DNA from: Chlorops oryzae | Taxonomy: Eukaryota > Arthropoda > Insecta > Diptera > Chloropidae | DNA length: 64,000 nt | Assembly: GCA_020466095.1 (NCBI GenBank) | Contig: CM035806.1 | Coordinates: forward strand, 124,945,994-125,009,993 | Reading direction: 5' to 3' | In this document: in pieces, positions 22,060 through 33,336 of the stretch | Numbering within the stretch: position 1 is the stretch's first letter | Layout: every line of letters starts with the position of its first letter | Made by a program: the position numbers and the translations under genes | Notes under the pieces: model-generated | Seen by the model: only the letters and a program-made list of their open reading frames with translations | What the model was told of the DNA's origin: nothing | The model's database searches: none

Positions 22060-24430
22060 ATGTCGCAACGGAAAGAGATTTATCTAGTCGGACACTGGAA
22101 GCATCAAATAACGGCTGTAAGCTACCGTCGAAAGGAGACTGCCTAAGGGTTTTATTTTTCAATATGCGTATAGCTAAAATGAACTGTGATCAAAGCGCAA
22201 GTTTAGTTATTGACGAATGTTATGTTTTTTGGGCAAAAGCTAAAATTCCAGTGCAACAGCATGTTAAATGCAAAATTAAATTAAGAAAATTGTACGGACT
22301 TTGGTGCAATCTCTTAAAAGACAAGCATAAGAACAGTGAAGTGGTGAAAGAAAAGAGAAAAAATTTCATAGTCTCATTGGATGATTTATTTGACATAGCT
22401 CATAACGATGCTATGAAGCTTATTAAAATTGAAGAAGACAAACAATTTTTGCTTAAACAACGGGAGAAGGGGAGAGTTGGTTGCTTTATCGGCGTGGATA
22501 AAAACCTAACAAATTTGGAGAAGCGCCGAGAACAACGCTTAGAAAACTATGAAAAGCAAAGAGTTAAGAATTTAAGTGAATCCTCACACTATGTTGCAAC
22601 AGGTAAATTAAGATATTTTGTAAAATTAGAAGCTATATTCAATTTTACTTTTTTCTCTACAGTTAACTCTTCTAAATCAAGTTCAGAATTAGAAGTGAGT
22701 GAAGAAACTATTTTCAAATTAAGAAGTTCTTCCGCTAAAAGGGCATCAAAGAATTTTTTAACTCCCCGTCTAGCTGCTGCACTTGATAAATGTGGAGTAA
22801 GCAGCAGAGACGCTGTTCATTTGGCAACAGCTTTTATCGAAGCTTTGCAGCTTGATCCGAGTTCATACATCATTAACCGAACCTCTCTACGTAAACAAAG
22901 AGAAAGTTTCCGTAAAAGTTACGCTGATACAATAAAATCAAAATTTTTGGGCATTAACACGAACGTTATTACTGTTCATTGGGATACAAAATTGCTAACA
23001 GATGTTTGTGGAACGGCTGTTGAAAGATTAGCTGTGATTGCCAGCGGACACAACGTAGAGCAGCTACTTGGAGTTCCGGAAATAGAAAATTCTACTGGGA
23101 AAGAAATTGCTTCATCGGTCTATGAGACATTACATCAGTGGGGTTTACAGGACAAAGTCAACGCATTCTGTTTTGACACAACTGCCTCTAACACTGGACG
23201 ACTAAATGGGGCCTGCACAATACTAGAACAGAAATTGCAAAAAAATATTGTGTATTTAGGTTGTCGTCACCATATATATGAAATCGTACTATCTGCAGTG
23301 TTTGTACAAAGTGGATTTATCTCGTCAGGTCCTCAAATCAATTTATTTAGCAGGTTTCGAAAAGACTGGTCAAAAATAAATAAAAACAAGTATGAGGCAG
23401 GTGTAACAAATACAAAAATAGGCCAGATTTTTAAAAATGACCGAAAAGAAATTTTAAAAGAACTAAATGAAATATTAAAGCTTAACTTTCCTCGCGAAGA
23501 CTACCGAGAACTAGTTGAACTCAGCATTGTCTTTTTGGGAGGAGCTCCTAAAGATAAAATCATTTTTAAAAAACCAGGTGCTCATCATATGGCAAGATGG
23601 ATGGCAAAAGCTATTTATGCACTGAAAATATACATTTTCAGAAATGAATTTGAAGTAACAAAAAAGGAGCAAGAATCTCTTCTTCAAGTATCATGTTTTA
23701 TAGTGAGATGTTACATCAAATATTGGAGTAATGCTCGAAATGCTGCATCCGCCCCCCTCTTAGATATTCAGTTCTTAAAAGATCTTCAAAACTACTCAAA
23801 TATCAGTCCAGAAATCGCTAAAGTTGCTTCAAAAAAATTTTTGAATCATCTCTACTACTTGTCAGAAGAATGCGTATTATTTGCGCTTTTCGACGACAAC
23901 GTTTCAAAAAATACAAAACAAAAGATGACAGAAAAGCTTTTATCGACTTCAAGGCTTCATTGCGATGCTGAAGACGACATAAATTCCATTCCTAAAAAAC
24001 TAAACCTTAAGTTCGACGACTTAAACAATTTTCTACAAAATAGTAACGAAGAAATTCTTATTAATTTGTTGGGCATGCACTCTGTCAATTTCTTTGAATC
24101 TTTTGGAATCCCAAACTTTTCATCGCATTCTGTACACACTTGGGAACACTTAGAAAGCTATCGACAAGCCTATGCTGTCATTAATAATTTAAAAGTTGTA
24201 AATGACTCTGCTGAGCGCGGAATAAAGCTTATAAGTGACTTTAATGATAAAATCACTAAGGATGAACAGCAGAAGCAGTTTCTTTTACAGGTAACCTATA
24301 TAGTATTAGCTATATAAATTGAAAAAGCCTTATACAAGATTTTATTTTTCAGACTATTCAGGACTACCGACGACATTATCCAAAAATATCGAAAGATATA
24401 ATAGTGGTATTCAAGCAGGCTCGGAAATAG
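22060..24430 (+). CDS. Divergent hAT transposase, nearly complete, 5' frameshift
   Basis: The long frame runs from ATG 22164 to 24317 (717 codons). Comparison with the related gene at 26352-28955 shows the real start is ATG 22060 (MSQRKEIYLVG), one base out of frame; a one-base loss near 22114 separates the two. A 60-bp in-frame intron (22603-22662) and a 62-bp intron (24291-24352) have good GT-AG ends; splicing the latter adds TIQDYRRHYPK and ends at TAG 24428-24430, which lies inside an inserted MITE. Numbered from 22164, likely catalytic residues are Asp274 (TVHWDTK), Asp338 (CFDTTASN) and Glu684 (DSAERG); C-x2-H is CRHH at 367-370. The D-D-E spacing (64 and 346) resembles the Hermes hAT transposase (about 68 and 324). 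The N-terminus lacks an evident BED finger. It would act in the nucleus on its own TIRs. The frameshift probably inactivates it unless the base is an assembly error. Confidence 0.75.
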
Positions 24431-24694
24431 CTAGGTGCAAATTTTGCGCGCTGAAATTTTGAACTATTGCTTGAACGACCCTTATGCAAAGCGTGTGTAA
24501 AAATTTTGCGAAAACAGCTGGTTTCAATGTTTTCTTTGGTGAAAGAAGGAGAAGCAAATATCGCGCATATTTTGCGCATCACAGTAGACGTGCAAAATTT
24601 CCGAGGCTGCGGAAACTATTTTTCATACAAAATAATTTCCGAGCTCGCGAAATTTCCGAGGGCGCAAATTTTGCGTACCTGCTTGAATACCACT
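24403..24694. mobile_element. 292-bp MITE inserted in the hAT last exon
   Basis: AGTGGTATTCAAGCAGG at 24403 is mirrored by CCTGCTTGAATACCACT ending at 24694. AAT flanks both ends (24400-24402, 24695-24697), fitting a 3-bp duplication as in PIF/Harbinger; a 2-bp TA duplication is the alternative reading. It replaces the transposase C-terminus and supplies a new stop codon. Confidence 0.7.
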
Positions 24695-25493
24695 AATGAA
24701 AAAACAAATGCTTTAACCGAATCCCTATTTCCTTGTTTAACTTTTGCTATGAATAAATCTTTTTTGTTTTTAATTGCCATTTTGTATTCAATAGAATAGA
24801 ATAGAATGTGCAATCCACATTTTCCAACACTTAAGCGCCAGAGCGCGCATTTAATAGACATGGTTCTAAAAATCGTCATACATTTTTAACTAAGTGACCG
24901 ATTTAATTTTTGAATATTGGATACACCTGGATTTCTAAAGTAGATGAGTTATAAATATGGGGGTAGCCCGCCTACGGCAAGCCACGGTTATTTTGAATGA
25001 AAACGTGAAATCGAAAGAAATTTCGCAATCATTCAAAATTTGCACGTGAAATTCGATACCATGGGCGATATTTAGGCGTTTTTTGAAAAGTGGGCGTGGT
25101 CAAACTGGTATTTTTCATGATTGAAAAATATAAGTTTAATCTACCCATGTCATGCCAGGCCCACTATAGCTTTTTCGCTTGTTTATTGGCTGATATTTGA
25201 AAAATATTGGTATCAATATAAGGTAAATACATATTAAATGTGATTTTTCCATATACCAAAACTTTAAGTCCAGAGCGGGTCCATTAAATAAATTCTAAAT
25301 CGACTGATACTTTGCAGGTTATATATTGAAGTAAATTACAACAAAAATATGCCCGGAGGACATAAAAATATTCACTTTTAATTTTCTCCATATAACTAAG
25401 GACCGCCCTAATGTCCATATCTCCGGAGCTTAGTTCTCCCTGTTACAAGATTTGCACAAAACTAATATACCCCGCTTACGCTGGGTATAAAAA

Positions 25494-25608
25494 TCGGATG
25501 TCCCCAAACAACGCATTCAGAAGACTGAAAACAAGAACGCCCTATAACTAATTGTAAATAGTACATAATTTAAACACAAGTTTACATGTATTTATATATA
25601 TATACAAT
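25494..25608 (+). pseudogene. Jockey-type LINE, 3' part of the split copy
   Basis: Continues the frame left at 20878: RMSPNNAFRRLKTRTPYN then TAA (about 25548-25550). It is followed by AT-rich sequence that may be the LINE 3' UTR. The RRLK..TP..N ending is typical of Jockey ORF2 C-termini. The next element starts at 25609. Confidence 0.65.
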
Positions 25609-26186
25609 TAGGGTGTCCCACGATGTAGGGGAGAATTTTTTTTTTGCAAAAATTAAAACGCATACCCCCCAATTTTTTTTTCTAAATGGTCCTATTAGCT
25701 TCAATAATAAATTTTATTCGGACTAGATCACGACAACCCGTTCCGCCGTGCCTTCAAAGTTTGGTTTGATGCATCTTTGAACTAATTCCCCCAAAAGTAT
25801 GCAATGAAAAATTTTGTTATTGAAAATCGCATGTTTTTTGTGAAAATATTGCCACAATACAACAATATCAAAATATAAAAAGAATTAATGTTAAGTATGG
25901 AATAGTTAAAATAAAAATTTCACAAGATATTTACTTAAAACTACTAAGAAATGTTGGCCTATACTGATATGCCTACTTTGAGGTCACAATTTATATTAAA
26001 ACACGTACAACTCTTCAGATTTCTGCATTTTTAAATAGCTTTCCCTTTTGCATCTAATCTGGTAATATTACGGCCTTAAATGTTACCAATTTGACGGGCT
26101 AGAGGTTATAAAAATGTTGATAATACATACGCAAATTATTGGTATGGCAAGATAAAGTGAAAATCAGAAAATTTTTGAAAACTGTC
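25609..26186. repeat. Left long inverted arm
   Basis: The outer 12 bp pair with the far end; from about ACGCATACCCCCC (25658) inward to ACTGTC (26186) it is an almost exact inverted copy of 29835-30330. Confidence 0.85.
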
Positions 26187-26351
26187 TCACTCTCCACACT
26201 GTTGGTTTTTCCGTGGTTATAAGTACCCTCTAAAATGTTCCGAAATTCGTTAAAGCAAATATGCCGCCGTGTAAAATTAGCGAATGAACCACCTTATATA
26301 GTTTTTCTAAATTTAAGCTAGATTTTGAATAATTTGAAAGGGTTTTTTAAT

Positions 26352-28955
26352 TTAATTATATTTTTTTGTTTTCAAGGTTTCTTTTTTGCTGTCGCTGTAT
26401 ATTTTTCTGTGTTCTTGTACACAACGCAACAAAAACCGTTTTTGTTCCTCTTTAGCCGTTATCAGTCTATGGAAGTCTTGCATCAACTTTACAGCTCTTT
26501 CAGCAACATCTTTTACTGCTCTCAGGCTCAACACACTTTGTTTTGCTTAAAGGAATGAAGCATTACTCTCCCAAAGAGAACGACACTCCTTAATAAAGCT
26601 GTCATCGATGTTAAGGCGACTGAATAAATTTCTGATTCTTATTGATATAAAATCAGATATTCCCTTATCTAAAAATGAAATAAATTTTTATACAATAGCT
26701 ATAACCAAGACGGGTTTAATGAGGTGATATCATCAGAACAATATTCGAAACATTACAATAACAACACTTAGCTTTGTTTTTGTAAGGTATCCAAAAAATG
26801 CAATCTAATTTTTTTAAGAATTTTTTTCAGTTTTAATTAAAGTTGAAAAAATTAATAAAATTAATTAGGGAAAACAAGCTATAGTTTTAGCACCAACTCG
26901 CTTGGAAAACGAATAGTCATAATTTATGACATAAAAAAGCTTCCGCAATATTTAAAAACTTTTCTTAAATGGAATTTTTTTTTTTTTTCATCGGATTGAA
27001 TCCATAGCTTATGAGTAAAATAAGGAACAACAGAGCTCATCTTTTGATGAGATGTATCGCTTTTCAAGGGACAATACACTTTCGCTTGTCAAATTCCTAA
27101 CCATATCTACTTTTGGTGCAATGTCTACTTCATCATCGAAGAATGATAGAGCCGCGGCTTCGTCGTTTAAATACCATAAGTGCTGGCTAAATTTCTGGAG
27201 AGCTGCCTTTGAGATGTCACTATCAATACGTTCATAAGTTTTCAAAGACTTTAAAAAGCATTAATCTTGGTATGGCGCTTTCACTGCCAAATCACTTGAA
27301 GCCACGTTTTGACATACAATGTTACTATAAATAGGCAAACGCTTGCCAGAGCTCTTTTTTCCTTGTTGTCTATTTTGATTTGAGAACTGAATAATGAAAT
27401 TTTTAGAGCATAAATCGCTCTTGCCATCCAGCGAGCCTGATGCATTGCGCCTGGGGGTTTTATTTTAATTTTCTATATCTATATTTCCACCTAAAAATAT
27501 AACTGAAAGCTCAATCAATTCTCGGTAGTCACCTCTTACAATTTCCTTTCGCAGTTCATTTTTATAGAAAGCAAGTAGAACATCAATTTCAGTTGTTGTG
27601 AAGAATTTTTCCACGTCTTTTCGGGAGCAGTACATTTTTTCAAGTTAATACTTTTCCAATTTTCTCTTAAGGTCTTAAAAAGCGGAATGTCAGGGCTTGT
27701 GGTCACTTGACACATTTTTATTTCAAATACGCTCTTCAAGACCAACTCAAAAATATGATGGCGGCAAGCAAAAATAAGTAACTCCTTGTCAAGCTTTTGT
27801 TCTAAAAGCACGCAGGCTCCATTAATGCGACCTAAATACATTCGATGCTGTTGTGTCACAACAAAGAATTCTTACTGCATCTTCTAGGTTCCAATCGACA
27901 ATTGCATTCCAAACCACTTGAGCTTGTTCTTTACCACTAGAGTTTTCCAGTTTCGGCACAGCAATAAGTTGATCTCCATTTTCAAAGGAAACTACTATGG
28001 GAAGACGTTCTTCTTTATATTTTTGGCAAGTTAACGAATGCAAAAGTTTCCCGTCAAAGTGAACAGTAACGATCCTTGGAATTGCATTTTTAAAATCTCT
28101 TTTTATGGATTCTGCTCGTTCTTTTCGTGTCTTCGTTCTGATTCTGTGTATAGAGGATTTACTTATTGGATATTCGTCCACATTTAAATCGAGAGCCTCT
28201 AAAATTGCTTGAAGAACGTATACGGAGTCTCTTATACTGAGCCGACATCTGTCTAATGCAGCTACTAACTTTGGAGTAATGAACTGCTTTCTTGGTGTAG
28301 TAGAAAACTAACGTTGACTATTTGAGTCCTCCATCATTACGGAAATGTCACTTTGAAAATTTAGATTTTCATCGCAACTTGAAGATAAATCGCTGTATGC
28401 TACTTCTAACGATTTGCACGGTGTTAAAATGACAAGATCGTTTTTCTGTTGATTTTCTTGTGTAAAAGCCCTTGCGCGTGCCGTTTCTTCCTTATCAGCT
28501 TGCTTCTTATCGATTCCAGCAAAGCTTCCGGGTCTATTTGACTCTCTCTGCCGCTGCAAAAAAATTCTATCTTCTTCTATTTTTATTAATTTTAGTGCAT
28601 CTGCGTGTGCAATGTCGAACAGATTTTTCAGATCATTTGAAAATTCTTGTTGACGCCGCTTGAACACTTCTTTTGTTCTGTGTGCATTCTTTTGTAAGTC
28701 TCCGCAACATTCGTATAACTTCATAAGTGTATTTACGCAATTTGGTAAAGACTTTGTCGGTATGCGTGCCTTTTCCCAAAATAGAATGCACTCCCGAATA
28801 GTGAGATTTGCACTTTCACTGACGGTTAGTTTGACTTCACGGATGTTATAAAATAAAACTGCAAGTTCATCTCCATTACAGGGAAGTTTCGAGCCCATAA
28901 ATTGATGTTTAATATCTCCTATTAAAAAAATCTTATGAGAACTTCGCAATTCCAT
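26352..28955 (-). pseudogene. Decayed hAT-like transposase, relative of the gene at 22060-24430
   Basis: Start ATG 28955 (MELRSSHKIFLIG). The N-terminal part (...RECILFWEKARIP, IAHADALKLIKIEED) aligns through its whole length with the neighbour transposase. An in-frame TAG at 28308-28310 interrupts it; the frame continues as FITPKLVAALDRC, TVHFDGKLL and CCDTTASN. A frameshift near 27843 leads to GRINGACVLLEQKL and CRHHIFELVL; another near 27545 and more stops follow, then FSQHLWYLNDEAAALSFFDDE (27009-27245 region) and VAERAVKLMQDF (26352-26534). So the likely catalytic Asp, Asp, Glu and C-x2-H are all still readable, but the gene is broken at least four times. It is clearly older than its neighbour. 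Confidence 0.8.
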
Positions 28956-29236
28956 ATGTGCTATGTTTGTTGTTAAAAAGGTACTCGGTATGAATATCAA
29001 TGTTGTTATCGTATAAAAAGGGAAAATGAGTCTGAGCAACCAATCTGCTGTAAAATAGCTTTTACAAGGTACGAACAAACGACTTATGCAAATAAACATA
29101 TTAGTGCAAATATTAAACGTTGATTAATCGCAGAAATTGTCCGAGACAAGAAATTCTATAAAAACTTTACAAACTTTACTTTCGCAAAAAGTTTCCACAA
29201 TTCCCTACTTGAAAATGTTGCCAAATCACTTTATGA

Positions 29237-29726
29237 CAGCGACGTGAACCGGGTGGAAAATTTGCCCGGTTCGGTTCGGCGGTTCGAACCGTGGTTAAAC
29301 TTTTGAATTGGTTCGTCAAACCGGTTTCTCTACTTCTTTGAACCGGGGTTTCGGTTCGGTTCATCGGATCGGGAATTTCTCAAACTGAAAAAATTTGTTA
29401 ACACTTGTTCCCACTTCTAACGCAATTTTTTACTATTTAAGGTTAAAATTAGAACAATTTCAAGTTAGTGGTGGTTACCTTACTCATATTGGAGATGGTT
29501 TCGATATTAACTTCATTAGAATATCGACTTTCATTTTTTTATTTGTGGCCTATGGGAACGCGCACTGTGCATGGTTGCAAGCAAAAATGAAACCCTGAAC
29601 CTTTACAAAAAGGGGTTCTGTATTCGGTTCGAAACAATTGTAACAAACTTCGGTTCGGTTAATTAGCAGATAAAAGCAGTTCTCCGGTCTAAAACCGGTT
29701 CGGTTCAAAACCCGTCCACGTCCCTG
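29237..29726. mobile_element. 490-bp hAT MITE with 8-bp TSD CTTTATGA
   Basis: CAGCGACGTGAACCGGGT at 29237 is mirrored imperfectly by ACCCGTCCACGTCCCTG ending at 29726. CTTTATGA flanks both ends exactly (29229-29236, 29727-29734). Inside are many GGTTCGGTTC/GAACCG units in both orientations, especially near the ends. No coding capacity. It is nested in the element at 25609-30366. Confidence 0.85.
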
Positions 29727-29834
29727 CTTTATGAGCCAATTTTGTTCGTCAGTAGCTTTTTGGAAAATAAGTGCCCTTGGTTAGCAAATGCAAAAGAGTT
29801 TCAGGTAATATTTTTTAAAAAAGTTAAAAATCTT

Positions 29835-30366
29835 GACAGTTTTCAAAAATTTTCTGATTTTCACTTTATCTTGCCATACCAATAATTTGCGTATGTATTA
29901 TCAACATTTTTATAACCTCTAGCCCGTCAAATTGGTAACATTTAAGGCCTTAATATTACCAGATTAGATGCAAAAGGGAAAGCTATTTAAAAATGCAGAA
30001 ATCTGAAGAGTTGTACGTGTTTTAATATAAATTGTGACCTCAAAGTAGGCATGTCAGTATAGGCCAACATTTCTTAGTAGATTTAAGTAAATATCTTGTG
30101 AAATTTTTATTTTAACTATTCCATACTTAACATTAATTCTTTTTATATTTTGATATTGTTGTATTGTGGCAATATTTTCACAAAAAACATGCGATTTTCA
30201 ATAACAAAAAAGATGCATCAAACCAAACTTTGAAGGCACGGCGGAACGGGTTGTCGTGATCTAATCCGAATAAAATTTATTATTGAAGCTAATAGGACCA
30301 TTTAGAAAAAAAATTGGGGGGTATGCGTTAAAAAAAAGTAACTATAATTTTTTTGGGACACCCTTA
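29835..30366. repeat. Right long inverted arm
   Basis: Inverted partner of 25609-26186. It lacks a stretch of about 30-35 bp (around 25787-25820 of the left arm). Confidence 0.85.
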
Positions 30367-30743
30367 TATATATCTATGTATATGTTGCATATAAATATAT
30401 TTATATATACCTATGTGTACATATACGTATAGTAGACCGTACCACCTTATATGGAAGAAAAAAAAGTGCGCCGTTTACCAGCGAATATGACGCATTTTTG
30501 CAAGACAATTACGAAAAGAAAAAAATTATTTTTCTATCGAACGTGACCTCTACGTTTTGGTATATTTCTTCATAGCTCTGGTGTTAACTCTCAGATTTTA
30601 AAGTTTGGTACATCAATGTTTTTGTCGCAAGGATACCAATATGGCCTCTATAGAAGTCATTGATCTCAGGCGTACCGTTCTAGTACTTACCCCCAAGATC
30701 TCAGTGCCTACCATCCTAATGTAACATACTACTCTTATATCAA

Positions 30744-30990
30744 AACAAGTAAGAAAGCTAAAGTCGGTCAAGCCCCACTTTGAAATACCCAGCGACCCGA
30801 CATTATGAGCGCACTATGTTTTGCTTCTCTATTTGTGGGCGTGGCAGTGGGCGGGTCACATAAATTATTTCCCTACACTTTTCATTCGCCTTGGTCAACC
30901 TATGTTGCGAATTTGAAGCTTCTACGCCTTTTACTTCACAAGTTACGATAAGCCCTTATTTGTGGGCTTATTTGTGGGCTTATTTGTGGG
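30744..30990 (+). mobile_element. Class B Helentron-like fragment, 5' end only
   Basis: Has the AACAAGTAAGAAAG start, the GTCGGTCAAGCC hairpin arm, ATACCCAGCG and one core repeat, then collapses into three TTATTTGTGGGC units and a run of about 15 G. The rest is missing. Confidence 0.75.
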
Positions 30991-33237
30991 GGGGGGGGGG
31001 GGTCAAGGCACTTTTTCCCTCCAAAAATTTTATTGGTGGGGCCATGCCCCCCAATATTTCGGCAACTGAAAAAAATATTTGAAAATATTGTAAAGATATT
31101 CTAGAATATCACACTTTTATTCTGGAATCCCCATAATTCATCTGAGATTAATCATCTTTCATATTTCTTAACTAATTTACTACAATTTTGAAGTTCGGTA
31201 ATTCCAATTTACCCGCCTGTGCCACCCTACTTTTCACATTCGTGCAGAATTCTCCGAACACTGGTTCCAACCTTCTCCAACCAAAATATGTGTCAAAGAT
31301 TGTCTATAAGTATCGATATCTTTCCCTTTCCGAGAAGGGTTAGAACTTTATTCCAATTGCAGTAGATATACTGCACTTTTTCAATATTTGACATCTACTA
31401 AACACTGCGTATTGTTCCCTGCATAAAATTTTTTTTGTGCCCCCAATATTTTTGGAACTTGCCTCCCCTGATTCCGATTTCATGGAATTTCCATTCGAAT
31501 AAAGTATAGCTTTAACGACGCGAACTTCAATAATTCGAATTTCTAATAACTGCTGTACGTAGTGTTAAGAGAGAATTTTTTCTTTTTGGTCTTCTCACTT
31601 TTAAAATGATGATTCAAGAAATCGAACTCTCGACAAAATTGAACAAATTCGTTGGATAATGATAGTTCCAAGCTATGCAGATTTGATTTTTTTCATGATT
31701 TCGATTTCTAAAATTTAGTATGTAGTAACATGGACATGAAAACCAAGTTCAAATACGAAAAGGACTTCTTATTCAATTCAGATCTTTTTTCATAAACGCA
31801 TTTGGGTTGGTGCCTTTAGTGCAGGCGGGGAGCAAAGAATGATGTAAAGGAAGCCATCTCAATGGAATTCGACACTATACACTTGCGAATGCGTGCGTGC
31901 GTGCGCGTGTGTGTGTGTGTATGCTGAGGTTTGTATTTTTGACCCGAATAGACGTGTTGATAGCGCCACCTGAAATGGAATTGTGGCCACTGGCTACGGC
32001 TAGATAGCTTCAAGTATGTATGATTAAGTGGCGAAACACCACGGCCCGAGGCTGGGGCAATGCCCACTGCCAATGCGACCACGCTTATGAATATGCATGT
32101 GTGTGCGTGTATGTGCAATCATTGAATGTAAAAAGAGATGGTCGCAGTAATTACGAGTTCACGTGTACTCAACGAGATATGAAAGTTAATGGGAACGTTC
32201 GAATGTAAATGTCGCTTCACAAACTCCAACGACCGCGGCAATTTGCATAGTTAATTACCATATTCACGCCGATGACTCGACTTAACTCCGCTCCGGTCTG
32301 AATGGACGACTGTACGACGCGCTCACAAAACTCACCCGAAATACAGACTGAATCTGATTCGAAATCCGAAACGGATTTTGTTGCCGATTCTGATTCTGAA
32401 TCTGTTTCTGATTATGGTTCTTGTTCTGGTTCTGGTTAAGACTCTGATTGCCCGAATCCGAATATGCGTTTTCTATGCAGGCATTTGTAGTGTGGCGCAT
32501 ACGCGGAGGATATATCGCCTGCGGAACCCTATGAAACGGTGTATGCTCCGACCCTGTTCGCATTTATTTTCGTGTAGATGGCTATGTAGGCATTTATGTT
32601 TCTGTGTTCGTGAGTGTATGTGATTGCGTGCGTGATTGGAAAGCATATGCGTTTCCGTTCAAAATCAAAATAACTCAATCAGGCTAGAAAAAATTCGGTT
32701 TAGCGAAGCAAAAAATTTTGAATTGAAATTGTAATTGAAATTCAAAAGAAGAGCATACTTTTGGGCGCTTCAAATTGGAAATGAAAATTGACTTCTAAAT
32801 CAATGATGGCCAAAGAGCTATATAATTATGGTAAATGCAGCTTGGACCAAATTTTTTTACTATGACCATCAACACGAGCATCGCTTCGCAAAAACAAATT
32901 ATTTCAGCAAACGCTTTAATAAGGGAAATATTGACTGACACACACACACAAACACACCTAAAGCGAGAGAGAAAGCCGTCTATGACCGCACATTGGTCGC
33001 ACATTGGGCATAGTGTCCTCGGTGAGCTGCAAACTGTTCGTGATCCTCCAGGGCATATAATCTATAAATTTTTTCGAATCAACCCAGTCCATCTGAAAGG
33101 ACGAAAAGATTGAAAAGCAACAAAAAAGAGAAAGAATTATAAATAAAATGAAGATTGGTGAAGAAGCTGACGAGATGAGACGAGTCCTGTCTACGCCCAA
33201 ATATCTTGGAAACACGTCTTGTTGTCTTAACACATAC

Positions 33238-33266
33238 ACTCTCTCTCTCTCTCTCTCTCTCTCTCG

Positions 33267-33314
<48 letters not shown>

Positions 33315-33336
33315 ATCTCTTTCTCTGTTGCTCTTG
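33238..33336. repeat. CT microsatellite
   Basis: About 100 bases of CT with a few interruptions (CTCGCT, CACTCTCC, CTTTCT). Confidence 0.95.

Larger units (their letters stand above)
21618..25410 (+). mobile_element. 3.8-kb hAT-like DNA transposon with intact ends and 8-bp TSD
   Basis: TAGGGTGGTCCTTA at 21618 is mirrored (one mismatch) by TAAGGACCGCCCTA ending at 25410. The 8-bp target duplication ATGTCCAT is exact (21610-21617, 25411-25418). One transposase gene (22060-24430) fills the centre. A 292-bp MITE lies in its last exon. Termini, 8-bp TSD and a D-D-E layout identify the hAT superfamily. Confidence 0.85.
20879..25493 (+). mobile_element. Class B mini-me/DINE-1-like element, split by a hAT transposon
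   Basis: Begins AACAAGTAAGAAAG, then a hairpin around CTCGGTCAAGCCCGACTT and ATACCCAGCG. About three direct repeats of roughly 120 bp follow (GGGCGTGGCAGTGGGCGG, TTCATTCGCCTTGGTCAA, GAAGCTTCTACGCC), then a long (GTCY)n tract (21487-21562). After the hAT insertion (21618-25410) the 3' end resumes at 25419 and closes with CCGCTTACGCTGGGTATAAAAA. Like class A it encodes nothing. It interrupts a LINE without an obvious target duplication, as expected for Helentron-type insertion. Confidence 0.75.
25609..30366 (-). mobile_element. 4.8-kb hAT-related element with very long inverted arms
   Basis: Ends are AGGGTGTCCCA (25610) and TGGGACACCCT (to 30364). Inverted arms cover 25609-26186 and 29835-30366, and by eye their shared part (about 500 bp) has only a handful of substitutions plus one 30-35-bp indel. 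The interior holds a decayed minus-strand transposase (26352-28955) homologous to that of the hAT at 21618-25410, and a hAT MITE (29237-29726). The target duplication cannot be resolved because both flanks are TA-repeats. Confidence 0.75.
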
